DNA of 32,009 nt from positions 1 through 32,009 of the IMG/VR virus record IMGVR_UViG_3300049827_000166. The stretch is one strand, 5' to 3'. This DNA comes from a virus. Below, piece by piece: positions 16,864 through 23,904 of the stretch. How positions within the stretch are numbered: the first letter of the stretch is position 1; every line of letters starts with the position of its first letter. Below the pieces are notes generated by a model. The model did not search any database. It had not been told where the DNA came from and saw only the letters and a program-made list of their open reading frames with translations. The position numbers and the translations under genes were made by a program.

Positions 16864-17565
16864 ATGCGACCGCGAGAGCGTATCCCGCTCCACGACCACA
16901 GTGACCGCAACAGCGGTGGCATTGTCGCGTCTTCGACGGTCGTGCAGCAGATCATCACCACCGGAGGTGGCGCTACCGCTGGCGGCTCTACGACAGCGTC
17001 GGCCGTTTCCGTCCTGGACGGCGCTGGTTACTTCACCGGGACGAACGTCGAGGCTGTGCTGGCCGAGCTCGGCGCGGCCCCCGCGGCCCTAGCCCTCGAT
17101 GACCTCACCGACGTCAACGCAGCGGCCCCGAGCGACAACGACGTGCTCACTTGGGACACCGGGACGAGCCGATGGATCGCCCAGGCGCCCCCTGGGGCGA
17201 GCGGCGGCGACACGTCCGGCCAGTTCATCGCCGGCTGGGACGGGGGCGGCTCGGCGCTGGCGTCCGGGGCCATCGTGGACATCGTCGCCCCGTTCACGGG
17301 CACGATCACGAGCTGGACGCTGTTGCCAGACCAGTCCGGGTCGGCAGCCGTGGACATCGCCACCGACACCTACGCGGGCTATCCGACGTTCACCAGCATC
17401 GTGGCCGCCGCACCACCGACGCTGACCAGCGCAACCAAGGCTACCTCGTCAACGCTCACCGGCTGGACGACCGGCGTGACGGCTGGCGACATCCTCCGCT
17501 TCACGCTCTCGTCTGCATCCACCGTGACGCGCCTCCTGTGCGTCGTCGCCTACTCACGACCGTAG
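16864..17565 (+). CDS. Tail fibre or tail-tip adhesin
   Basis: A 233-residue protein starting 1 nt after the previous stop. It begins with ERIPLHDHSDRNSGGIV, a His/Asp-rich motif common in phage fibre proteins. It carries a Gly/Thr-rich linker and a LDDLTDVNAAAPSDNDVLTWDTGTSRWIAQ segment, a sequence style found repeatedly in phage tail fibres and thought to form trimeric beta repeats. The C-terminal 110 residues form another beta domain. A receptor-binding or linker role in the tail tip is inferred from this and from its fibre-gene neighbours. Confidence 0.7.
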   Translation: MRPRERIPLHDHSDRNSGGIVASSTVVQQIITTGGGATAGGSTTASAVSVLDGAGYFTGTNVEAVLAELGAAPAALALDDLTDVNAAAPSDNDVLTWDTGTSRWIAQAPPGASGGDTSGQFIAGWDGGGSALASGAIVDIVAPFTGTITSWTLLPDQSGSAAVDIATDTYAGYPTFTSIVAAAPPTLTSATKATSSTLTGWTTGVTAGDILRFTLSSASTVTRLLCVVAYSRP

Positions 17566-17575
17566 GAGGGATCGC

Positions 17576-18577
17576 ATGGCCGTCATCTTCATGGACGGGT
17601 TCGATTGGTATACGACAGCGGACTATCTGAAGCGATGGACCGGCGTCAGCTCCGTGACGCCCACGATCTCAGCCCAGTATGGCCGGAACGGTCAGGGGCT
17701 GATGATGAACGCGCAGAGCGGGTACGTCTACAAGTCGTTCGGGACGAACTACACCGCCGGACTCATGGGCGTGGCCGTCTATCTGGGGGCGACGCAGCAG
17801 GCCCAGCTTTTCTCGATCTTCGACGGGACTACCGAGCAGTGCAGCATCCGGCTCAACGGGTCGAACGTCATCACCGTCAACCAGGGCAGCACGGTCAAGG
17901 CAACCGGATCCACCGTTCTCTCGCTCAATACTTGGTACTACATCGAGTTCAAGTTCACCATCAACGGCTCGACGGGCGTCGCGCAGGTGAAACTCAACGG
18001 GGCCGCCGAGATCGCGTCCACCTCATCCCTCGACCTCACCGGCACGGCCAACAACTACTTCAACGGAATCGCGCTCAACCGACCAAACGCAGGGTCGCCG
18101 CAGTTCGATGACATCTACGTGCTCGACACCACGACCGGCTCGAACACCGACTTCCTCGGGCCCATCCAGGTTGTCGCTCGCTATCCCAACGGCAACGGCA
18201 ACAGCAGCTCGTGGACACCCAATGGCGGGACCAACATGGGCTGCGTGTCGGAGCAGTTCCAGGATGGCAACGGGTCGTTCGTCCAGAGCAGCACGGCCAA
18301 CCAGATCGACACCTACACGATGCAAGACCTGCCGGTGGCTTCCGGCAGCGTCTACGCGCTCGCGCAGCACACGGTGGCGGCACAGGACGGTGGCGCGACG
18401 CGGTCCATTGCGCCGGTCTACCGCATCAGCGGCACCGACTATGTGGGGACCTCGGTCAACACGTCGGCGTCGTACCAGTTCCTGAGCGAGATCAAGGACG
18501 CCTCGCCGGCGTCGTCCTCCGCGTGGACCGTCTCCGAGGTCAACGGCCTTGAGAGCGGCTTCAAGCTGATCGCCTGA
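17576..18577 (+). CDS. LamG/concanavalin-like tail adhesin
   Basis: A 333-residue protein with AGGAGG 8 nt before its ATG. The first 190 residues have the order of a concanavalin A/LamG-like lectin sandwich: MDGFDWYTTADYLKRWTG, GLMGVAVYLGATQQAQLFSIFD, CSIRLNGSNVITVNQGS, LNTWYYIEFKFTING and FDDIYVLDT. The C-terminal part is a second beta domain (WTVSEVNGLESGFKLIA), a type often present in phage and host surface proteins. It most likely binds sugar or another surface ligand. It follows two other fibre-like genes and shares the tail-tip neighbourhood. Confidence 0.75.
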   Translation: MAVIFMDGFDWYTTADYLKRWTGVSSVTPTISAQYGRNGQGLMMNAQSGYVYKSFGTNYTAGLMGVAVYLGATQQAQLFSIFDGTTEQCSIRLNGSNVITVNQGSTVKATGSTVLSLNTWYYIEFKFTINGSTGVAQVKLNGAAEIASTSSLDLTGTANNYFNGIALNRPNAGSPQFDDIYVLDTTTGSNTDFLGPIQVVARYPNGNGNSSSWTPNGGTNMGCVSEQFQDGNGSFVQSSTANQIDTYTMQDLPVASGSVYALAQHTVAAQDGGATRSIAPVYRISGTDYVGTSVNTSASYQFLSEIKDASPASSSAWTVSEVNGLESGFKLIA

Positions 18578-18828
18578 TGGCTGCCCGCGTCACGCAGGTC
18601 GTCGTAGAGGCGATCATCCCTCTCATAACTCGCAGCCCGACTACTCCTACCGGAGCCGGCGTCACGCAGGTCGTCGTAGAGGCTATGGTCGACAACCTCG
18701 GCTCGGCGCGCGTGACGCAGGTGGTGCTGGAGGCGATCGTCTCGTTCAACCCCGACGGGTCGCACGGCGACCCCGGCGGCGGCGGGTCACCCTCGGCGAC
18801 CACCCACGCATTCGGCTACGCAGTCTAG
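18577..18828 (+). CDS. Small protein with three copies of RVTQVVVEAI
   Basis: An 83-residue protein starting in a TGATG overlap. It contains three copies of an 11-residue unit: RVTQVVVEAII, GVTQVVVEAMV and RVTQVVLEAIV, separated by Pro/Thr or Gly/Asp linkers. The C-terminus is glycine-rich. Such xxTQxVVExL units recur in small structural proteins near phage fibre genes, where function is unknown. Copies 1 and 2 share an identical 25-bp DNA stretch, so recent repeat copying or gene conversion is likely. Confidence 0.65.
   Translation: MAARVTQVVVEAIIPLITRSPTTPTGAGVTQVVVEAMVDNLGSARVTQVVLEAIVSFNPDGSHGDPGGGGSPSATTHAFGYAV
18587..18734 (+). repeat. Three direct repeats of a 25-bp unit
   Basis: Units at 18587-18611 and 18659-18683 are identical over 25 bp; a third diverged copy is at 18710-18734. 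Spacings of 72 and 51 bp keep the reading frame. They encode the repeated RVTQVVVEA unit. Confidence 0.85.
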
Positions 18829-18841
18829 GAAGGAGCACATC

Positions 18842-19108
18842 GTGGCAGCCATGAACACGCAGCAGAAAGCGCCCGTCCTCATCGCGGACTTCACGGGCCA
18901 GCCGGTCTCGATCACGGGCTCCCACATCACGATCAACCCGGCGGGCGTCGTGACCTACCAGGTGGTCGAGCAGACCTACTGGCTCACGGCTCTCGCGCCC
19001 GGCGAGGCGACCGTGACCATCGACAAGGCGGGCAGCGTCGGCGTCCTGCCGGTCACCGTTACCGCCGCCCCGCTCACGCTCACGTTGGGGCCGCTCGAGC
19101 TGAAGTAA
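18842..19108 (+). CDS. Small Ig-like beta protein at the end of the late operon
   Basis: An 88-residue protein starting at GTG with AAGGAG 6 nt upstream. Beta strands (VLIADFTGQPVSITGSHITINPAGVVTYQVVEQTYWL, ATVTIDKAGSVGVLPVTVT) form a compact domain resembling BIG/Ig-like modules that decorate phage virions and adhesins. It lies just before a terminator, closing the structural operon. It could be a fibre decoration or a small adhesin. No catalytic residues are seen. Confidence 0.6.
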   Translation: MAAMNTQQKAPVLIADFTGQPVSITGSHITINPAGVVTYQVVEQTYWLTALAPGEATVTIDKAGSVGVLPVTVTAAPLTLTLGPLELK

Positions 19109-19120
19109 CCAGACCACCTG

Positions 19121-19153
19121 ACGCCCTCGTCCCTCGCCGGGCGGGGGCGTTTG
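19121..19153 (+). terminator. Intrinsic terminator of the late structural operon
   Basis: ACGCCCTC pairs with GGGGGCGT (one G-T pair), enclosing a smaller CCC/GGG stem; TTTG follows the stem. It lies 12 nt after the last structural gene and before the lysogeny region, so it most likely ends late transcription. Confidence 0.7.
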
Positions 19154-19197
19154 ACTGTGTCTGCCAACCTGTCACGCCCTGCCGCCACCCTGTCGCC

Positions 19198-19314
19198 ATG
19201 ACAGCAGACGAGCGGGCGATCCTGGACGAGATGCACGCGGAGATCAAGGCGGCGATGGAGCGGGCTAGGGCGCGCCTAGCGGACCTCGAACGGCGTCGTA
19301 CGCCGCGATCCTGA
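19198..19314 (+). CDS. Possible 38-residue helical peptide
   Basis: A small ORF of 38 residues starting at ATG, highly charged (TADERAILDEMHAEIKAAMERARARLADLE). It could form one amphipathic helix or coiled coil. It overlaps the 3' end of the convergent repressor gene by 50 nt and has no clear Shine-Dalgarno site. A TTGACT at 19151 might be a -35 element, but no good -10 follows. Low-confidence gene; it may be only a chance ORF. Confidence 0.3.
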   Translation: MTADERAILDEMHAEIKAAMERARARLADLERRRTPRS

Positions 19315-19579
19315 CCAGCGTCTCCGAGCGGGTGGCCGGCGGATCCAGCAGGAGATCCGCCGGTAGTCGCAGCGCGTCCGCCAGCCGGGCGAGCGAGTGC
19401 CCGCGCAGGTCGACGTTGGCGCGCTCCCAGCGGGCAACCGTCTCGCCGTCGACCCCGCACAGGGCGCCAACCTCGTCGCGCGTCATCTCCCTGACGTAGC
19501 GCGCCGTCCGCAGCACGAGGCCCAGGCGCGTCGCGTACTCGTCGTCGGTGCCCACCCCCGGATGGTAGGCGGTTGTCAT
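19265..19579 (-). CDS. XRE-family repressor, probable lysogeny regulator
   Basis: A 104-residue protein and the only convincing gene on the - strand. Residues 17-75 form a XRE/Cro-cI helix-turn-helix: LGLVLRTARYVREMTRDEVGALCGVDGETVARWERANVDL, where TRDEVGALCGVDGETVARWE is the recognition unit. The C-terminal 35 residues are basic/Ala-rich with no peptidase domain, so it would not be cleaved like cI. It diverges from the HTH gene at 19673 across a 93-nt promoter region, the classic arrangement of a lysogeny switch. It probably represses the rightward early promoter. The start has no strong ribosome site. Confidence 0.82.
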   Translation of the reverse strand: MTTAYHPGVGTDDEYATRLGLVLRTARYVREMTRDEVGALCGVDGETVARWERANVDLRGHSLARLADALRLPADLLLDPPATRSETLVRIAAYDAVRGPLGAP

Positions 19580-19615
19580 GGCGCGTGCAACGCTGCACCG
19601 CCGAACGTCACACCG

Positions 19616-19625
19616 ATAGTGCTAT
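19616..19625. promoter_or_regulatory. Short inverted repeat, possible operator
   Basis: ATAG-TG-CTAT lies in the divergent gap between the repressor and the rightward HTH gene, where operators would be expected. It is short, so this is only suggestive. Confidence 0.3.
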
Positions 19626-19635
19626 TCGGCAGGGG

Positions 19636-19663
19636 TTGACGTGTAGCACCACACGCGTGTAGT
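19636..19663 (+). promoter_or_regulatory. Rightward early promoter with overlapping operator
   Basis: TTGACG (-35, five of six consensus bases) is followed after 16 bp by TGTAGT (-10, four of six). The predicted start is within a few nt of the ATG at 19673, so the first transcript may be leaderless, as is common in high-GC hosts. An imperfect 18-bp palindrome CACCACACGCGTGTAGTG (19647-19664) covers the spacer and -10, and GTGTAG occurs twice, 16 bp apart. These are good repressor-site candidates. Confidence 0.6.
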
Positions 19664-19672
19664 GTTGCGGGC

Positions 19673-19897
19673 ATGGAACAGACACCCGGCACCACACGCG
19701 GGATGGCGCAGGTCGAGGCGACCCTCGGCCAGCCCCTCCAGATGTACCTCCAGGACGCCTACAACGACCGTCGCCTCTCGATGGCCGAGATCGGCGCCGA
19801 GCTGGGCGTGGACAAGGCGACCGTCAGCCGGTGGATGCGCCAGCTCGGCGTCCGGGGCATCCGGTACGTCGGCTACACGGGAAGGAAGTCGGCATGA
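19673..19897 (+). CDS. HTH regulator (Cro-like position)
   Basis: A 74-residue protein, first gene of the rightward early operon. Residues 20-60 are a helix-turn-helix: QDAYNDRRLSMAEIGAELGVDKATVSRWMRQLGV, with MAEIGAELGVDKATVSRWM as the HTH core. The family is of the homeodomain-like or HTH_23 type seen in resolvases and phage regulators. Its position opposite the repressor suggests a Cro-like antagonist or an activator. The absence of a leader upstream means it may be read from a leaderless mRNA. The stop overlaps the next ATG by 4 nt. Confidence 0.75.
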   Translation: MEQTPGTTRGMAQVEATLGQPLQMYLQDAYNDRRLSMAEIGAELGVDKATVSRWMRQLGVRGIRYVGYTGRKSA

Positions 19898-19977
19898 CGA
19901 TCGAGCTCCTCGCCATCCTGCTGGTCGCCGCGTTCCTCGCGCTGGCGATCGTCCAGGTCCGGGCGTCCCTCCGATGA
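19894..19977 (+). CDS. 27-residue membrane peptide
   Basis: A very short ORF in an ATGA overlap with the HTH gene. It encodes one hydrophobic helix (ELLAILLVAAFLALAIVQV) with a basic end (RASLR). Its stop overlaps the next start by 4 nt, keeping the coupled pattern of the operon, which is the main support for its being translated. Such small membrane peptides in phage early operons can affect superinfection or host membrane state, but nothing here shows which. Confidence 0.5.
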   Translation: MTIELLAILLVAAFLALAIVQVRASLR

Positions 19978-20090
19978 CCTGCTCGACGCCCGGCTGCGAC
20001 CGCTCGCGCCTGCCGTCCTGCGCCGTCTGCGAGGCGTGCCTGCGGCGGCTGCTGTCGGCGGCGTTCGGGAAGGCCGCGCCCAAGTCCTAG
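19974..20090 (+). CDS. 38-residue cysteine-rich (zinc-binding) peptide
   Basis: A small ORF in an ATGA overlap with the membrane peptide. Its five cysteines (C3, C8, C17, C20, C23) include a CxxC pair, so it could be a zinc ribbon or knuckle. The rest is basic. No function is recognised. The stop precedes the next gene's ATG by about 20 nt. Confidence 0.45.
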   Translation: MTCSTPGCDRSRLPSCAVCEACLRRLLSAAFGKAAPKS

Positions 20091-20110
20091 TCACGCAAGA
20101 GGGACACGCG

Positions 20111-20302
20111 ATGACAACGGCCACCAAGGTCCGCATCCGCTGGGCGGCTGCACGCGACCAGATCGCCCACGGGCACACCAGGGGGACGGGCACCAGGACG
20201 CTCTGCGGCCAGCCCGAGGTCCGCGACCGCGATGCCTGGCCGACCTTCCGCCGCTGCCTCGCCTGCTCCCATCTCGCGGCCGAGCTGGAGGCGGGACGGT
20301 GA
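20111..20302 (+). CDS. Small zinc-binding protein
   Basis: A 63-residue protein starting at ATG 20111 with AAGAGGG upstream. It has HGHTRGTGTRTLCGQP followed by FRRCLACSHL, that is an H-x-H...C...CxxC pattern (C32, C49, C52) typical of small phage zinc-finger proteins. It may bind DNA or a host protein. An upstream in-frame start would reach back into the preceding gene and is less likely. The stop overlaps the next GTG. Confidence 0.6.
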   Translation: MTTATKVRIRWAAARDQIAHGHTRGTGTRTLCGQPEVRDRDAWPTFRRCLACSHLAAELEAGR

Positions 20303-20415
20303 CCTTCTTCCTCGCCGGCGTCGCCACCTTCCTCGTCCTGCTGGTCGTCCTCGGCCTCATCGCCGACTGGATCGACGGCGACGAGCGTCGCGACAGCCGC
20401 AGGCGCAACCGGTGA
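20299..20415 (+). CDS. 38-residue single-pass membrane peptide
   Basis: Starts at GTG in a 4-nt overlap with the preceding gene. It has a long hydrophobic helix (FFLAGVATFLVLLVVLGLIA) followed by a basic/acidic tail (DWIDGDERRDSRRRNR), so an N-out or N-in single-pass membrane peptide. The next gene starts inside its stop. No known family is recognised. Confidence 0.55.
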   Translation: MTFFLAGVATFLVLLVVLGLIADWIDGDERRDSRRRNR

Positions 20416-20624
20416 GCGACCGGGACAAGGCCGTCCGGCAGGCCCTCGAGCGCGCCTACCACTTCGCGATCTCGGCCGAGAACTGCATCGAGGCACAGCA
20501 GCACGACGTCCGCGTCGGCCGCCTCTACCACGACGCCAAGGCCGTCCGGAAGTCGATCGGCGCGGCGCTGGCCGAGCTGATCGTCGCTGAAGAGACGGAG
20601 GTGCTGTTCACCGCGCAGCGATAG
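20412..20624 (+). CDS. 70-residue helical protein (hypothetical)
   Basis: Starts at GTG in a GTGA overlap. It is entirely helical and charged (SDRDKAVRQALERAYHFAISAENC; LYHDAKAVRKSIGAALAELIVAEE), possibly a two- or three-helix bundle. It lies just upstream of the SSB-like gene, and a 40-nt leader separates the two. No family is recognised. It might be an early regulatory or adaptor protein. Confidence 0.55.
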   Translation: MSDRDKAVRQALERAYHFAISAENCIEAQQHDVRVGRLYHDAKAVRKSIGAALAELIVAEETEVLFTAQR

Positions 20625-20664
20625 ACGACCCATCCAGCCCGACAACCCGCAAGGAACGACCGAC

Positions 20665-21153
20665 ATGACCGAAGACAGCATCACCATCAGCGCAGGGGCG
20701 CAAGTCGCCAACATCGAACCCGGCACCTACCTCGTCACCCTCATCGAGATCGGCGAGATCCGCACGATCCTTCCGCAGACCGGGCCCAACGCCGGCAAGG
20801 AGGTCAACCTCCGCGACTGGACGTTCGCCCTGGAGGACGGCACCGAGATCCGGGGTAGCGCCTCGGTCGCCTCGGGGCCCAAGTCCAAGCAGTTCGCCTG
20901 GATCACCGCCCTGCTCGGGGGCACGCCCCCGTCCATCGGGCAGAACATCCAGTTCTCCCAGCTCGTCGGCCGGGAGGCCCACGCGGCGATTGCCGTGGAC
21001 GAGGGCGGCTGGCCGAAGATCACTGGCCTGACAGCGATCCCGAAGGCGCGTCTCGCGGCCCCGGCTGCGGTTGCCGCCCCGCCGCCCACCAAGGCGACGG
21101 CCCGCGTCGTTGCCCCGGTCGCGCTGGGCGCGGCAGACGATCTGCCGTTCTGA
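20665..21153 (+). CDS. Single-strand DNA-binding-like OB-fold protein
   Basis: A 162-residue protein. The core (EPGTYLVTLIEIGEIRT, VNLRDWTFALEDGTEIRG, SKQFAWITALLGG, AHAAIAVDEGG) is beta-rich like a DUF669/OB-fold phage protein. The last residues, AADDLPF, match the acidic amphipathic tip DDDIPF of bacterial SSB that recruits repair and replication proteins, after a disordered Ala/Pro linker. It likely coats single-stranded DNA during phage replication and recruits partners. It sits directly before nuclease and primase-helicase genes, which supports a replication role. The leader contains AAGGAACG. Confidence 0.7.
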   Translation: MTEDSITISAGAQVANIEPGTYLVTLIEIGEIRTILPQTGPNAGKEVNLRDWTFALEDGTEIRGSASVASGPKSKQFAWITALLGGTPPSIGQNIQFSQLVGREAHAAIAVDEGGWPKITGLTAIPKARLAAPAAVAAPPPTKATARVVAPVALGAADDLPF

Positions 21154-21154
21154 C

Positions 21155-21760
21155 GTGACAGCCCCGACCAGGTCGGCGATTCCGACCACCTACCGAGGCA
21201 CCAACTTCCGCAGCCGCCTCGAGGCGCGGTGGGCGGCGTTCTTCGACCTGGTCGGCTGGCGTGTCGTTTACGAAGTCGGGGAGGGTGACCGATACCTCCC
21301 CGACTTCCTCGTGCTGGGTGATTGGCCGTTCTTTGTCGAGGTCGGCCCTTGTGTCACTCGGTCCGAATACGCCGCAAAGAGCAGGGACGCCGACAGGAGC
21401 GCAAGTCAGCTTGGCCGTGACGTGCTCGTCGTCGGCGTGTCGCCGGTCGCGTGGCGCGAGCCGGATCCGCTCGAACACGCTGCCGCTGGCTTGTTCGGCG
21501 AGCTACTGCGCGATCCAGAGGATGGCAGCGTCCTAGATTGGTCGGCGGGGATGTGGGGCAGATGCTTCACCTGCCGGGCGGTCGGCGTTGTCCATGACTA
21601 CCAGACGTTCGCGCTCCGGCCATGTGGGCACCACCAGGGCGGATCGTGGGGCGACCACATTCGCTCCGACGAGCTGGAAGCCCTCTGGCGCCATGCCGGC
21701 AACGATACCCAGTGGCAGCCGGAGTCCGTCGGCAGCATCATCCGTCGGCTCGGTCGATGA
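21155..21760 (+). CDS. PD-(D/E)XK nuclease-like protein with altered active site
   Basis: A 201-residue protein starting at GTG 1 nt after the SSB-like stop. The N-terminal half matches the phage PD-(D/E)XK endonuclease pattern: FRSRLEARWAAFFDLVGW, RYLPDFLVL (D50) and FFVEVGP (E62). In related proteins the E is usually followed by x-Lys (EVK); here Gly takes the Lys place, so catalysis may be impaired or use another residue. The C-terminal part has a CFTC...CGHH zinc-like motif. Its codon use has noticeably more A/T at third positions than neighbouring genes, hinting at later acquisition. Confidence 0.68.
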   Translation: MTAPTRSAIPTTYRGTNFRSRLEARWAAFFDLVGWRVVYEVGEGDRYLPDFLVLGDWPFFVEVGPCVTRSEYAAKSRDADRSASQLGRDVLVVGVSPVAWREPDPLEHAAAGLFGELLRDPEDGSVLDWSAGMWGRCFTCRAVGVVHDYQTFALRPCGHHQGGSWGDHIRSDELEALWRHAGNDTQWQPESVGSIIRRLGR

Positions 21761-23904
21761 CCGCGATGCCCGCTGCCGCACTCCCGCGTCCAACGACGGA
21801 GGACCGCATCCGCGCGGCGCTGTGGTTTGCCGCGCGCGGGTTCGGGGTGTTCTCCGTCTGGAGCACCGACCCCGACGGCGTGTGTCGCTGCAAGGACCGC
21901 GCGAAGTGTGAGCAGCCGGGCAAGCACCCCGTGCCCGGCATCGGGTTCAAGGCCGCGACGACGGACCCGGGCCGCATCCGCGCGATGCTCGACACGCGGA
22001 TGGAGCCCAACTGGGGGATGCTCCCGCCGGAGGGCGTGTTCGTCCTCGACGTGGACGGTGACGGCGTCGCCCGCCTGGACGACCTAGAGGCCCAGTACGG
22101 TCCGCTCCCTCCGACCCTGCGCACCAACACGGCGCACGGTCAGCACGTCTTCCTCCGCTGGCCGGCCGACATGCCCCGGCCCATCGGGCAGATGTTCGGG
22201 TACGTCACCCGCTGGGGCACGGGAGCGACCACGGGCTATGTCATCGGCCCCCGCAGTGTCCACGCGACGGGCGCGGTGTACGCGCCGGTCGAGCCCCTGT
22301 GCGAGATCGCCGAGCTGCCCGAGGCATGGGCACAGGCAACGATCGCGCCTGCGCACGAGGAGGCGATCGTCATCGGCCGGGGCGCGTACGAGCTGCCCGA
22401 GCCCGGCTACAGCGGCGGGCGGTACAACGAGATCCTGCGCTACGTCGGCAGCCGCTACATGCGCGGCGACTCCGAGGAGGAGGTCTGGGCCGGCGTCCTG
22501 ATGGTGCTCGCCCCGCGGTTCGCCGACGGGCTCTCCGAGCCCGAGTTGCGGAGCCGGTTCGAGCGGGCGTGGAAGACCACGCCAGGGAAGTTCGGACCTC
22601 CCAACGCCCGCGTGGCCGCGGAGCCGCTGATCGTCGCTCCTGATGCCCCTGCGGAGCCCGTGGTGAGCCTGGACTGGCCCGCCCCGCCAACCGACATCGT
22701 GTACCGCGGGGCGGTGGGCGAAATTGTGCGGCTGGTGGCCGACCGGACGGAGGCCGACCCCGTCGGCATCCTCGGCTCCGTGCTGGCCGCAGCCGGCGTG
22801 TGCATGGGCCGCTACCGGACGATCTACCAGGGCAGCGACCAGGGGGCCAACCTGTTCGTCGTCCTCGTCGGCGACAGCAGCAGCGGGCGCAAGGGCACCG
22901 CGGGCAGCATCGCCCGCGACATCATGGCGGGCGCGTGGCCCGACTGGGAGCAGCTCGTGGTCGCCGGGCTGGGCTCGGGCGAGGGGCTGATCTCGCACCT
23001 CAAGAAGGTCGAGGACAGCGAGTACCGGGCGCTCGTCATGGAGAGCGAGCTCGGCCGGCTGCTCACCGTCATGGCCCGCGACGGATCGACCCTGTCGCCC
23101 GTCGTGCGCGATGCGTGGGACGGCGTCCCGATGGGCCGCTTCCTCGCCCGCGAGTCGGCCCTGGTCCGCTGGCACCACGTCGGCGTCATCGCCCACATCA
23201 CGCCGGTCGAGCTGCGCGAGAAGCTCACGAACACCGACGCCGCCAACGGCTTCGGCAACCGCTTCCTGTGGCTGGCTGTGCGGCGCACCCGGCTGGTGCC
23301 GTTCCCCGAATCGCCCAAGAACCTCATCCCGTCGGACCTGTCCAACTCGATCAGCCGGGCGATCGAGGCCGCCCAGGTGCCGGGCGAGGTCGCGCTGTCG
23401 CCCACGGCTCGCGACCACTGGGAGGCCCTGTACGCCGAGCTGGCGATGCGCCCGCGGCTCGGGCTGCGCGGCGCGATGGTCGCCCGCATCGAGGCCCAGA
23501 TCATCCGGCTCGCCCTGGTGTATGCGCTGCTGGACCGGTCCGAGTTCATCGAGGTCGCGCACCTCGAGGCTGCCCGCGCCCTGTGGGACTACAGCGAGCG
23601 GAGCGTGACCCACGTCTTCGGCGAGTCCACCGGCAACCGCAACGCCGACGAGCTCCGGTCGCGGCTCGCCGACGGCCCGCTGGAGTGGGAGGAGGCCCGC
23701 AAGGCGCTGGGCGTCCGCAGTGGCGCCGACCTGACAGATGCCGTCGATCTGCTGGCCTCGCTCGGCCTCGCCGAGGTCGTCAAGGCCGAGCGCCGCGGCG
23801 GCGGCCGCCGGGGCCGCGTCATCAGAACCCCGGTCCGAAACCCTGCAAACCCTGCAAACCGCGCTAGAGCCCGCGCGCACGAAACGGCCGAAACGGAGGG
23901 ATAG
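21757..23904 (+). CDS. Primase-polymerase fused to a helicase-like ATPase domain
   Basis: A 715-residue replication protein starting in an ATGA overlap. Residues 15-180 are a bifunctional prim-pol: a zinc-type CRCKDRAKCEQPGKHP motif (C43, C45, C51, H57), DVDGD with D98 and D100, AHGQHVFLRW (H130), and GYVIGPRSVH. Residues 310-640 resemble a DUF3987/SF3-type ATPase with Walker A GDSSSGRKGT (372-381) and ALVMESELGR as a Walker B candidate. It would prime and unwind phage DNA. The last 60 residues (RRGGGRRGRVIRT...) are basic and disordered. Its 3' end forms one arm of a large inverted repeat. Confidence 0.85.
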   Translation: MTAMPAAALPRPTTEDRIRAALWFAARGFGVFSVWSTDPDGVCRCKDRAKCEQPGKHPVPGIGFKAATTDPGRIRAMLDTRMEPNWGMLPPEGVFVLDVDGDGVARLDDLEAQYGPLPPTLRTNTAHGQHVFLRWPADMPRPIGQMFGYVTRWGTGATTGYVIGPRSVHATGAVYAPVEPLCEIAELPEAWAQATIAPAHEEAIVIGRGAYELPEPGYSGGRYNEILRYVGSRYMRGDSEEEVWAGVLMVLAPRFADGLSEPELRSRFERAWKTTPGKFGPPNARVAAEPLIVAPDAPAEPVVSLDWPAPPTDIVYRGAVGEIVRLVADRTEADPVGILGSVLAAAGVCMGRYRTIYQGSDQGANLFVVLVGDSSSGRKGTAGSIARDIMAGAWPDWEQLVVAGLGSGEGLISHLKKVEDSEYRALVMESELGRLLTVMARDGSTLSPVVRDAWDGVPMGRFLARESALVRWHHVGVIAHITPVELREKLTNTDAANGFGNRFLWLAVRRTRLVPFPESPKNLIPSDLSNSISRAIEAAQVPGEVALSPTARDHWEALYAELAMRPRLGLRGAMVARIEAQIIRLALVYALLDRSEFIEVAHLEAARALWDYSERSVTHVFGESTGNRNADELRSRLADGPLEWEEARKALGVRSGADLTDAVDLLASLGLAEVVKAERRGGGRRGRVIRTPVRNPANPANRARARAHETAETEG

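Noticed and set aside
19580-19640. Leftward repressor promoter
   Set aside because: No -35/-10 pair with acceptable spacing was found on the - strand; a promoter must exist, but I cannot place it.
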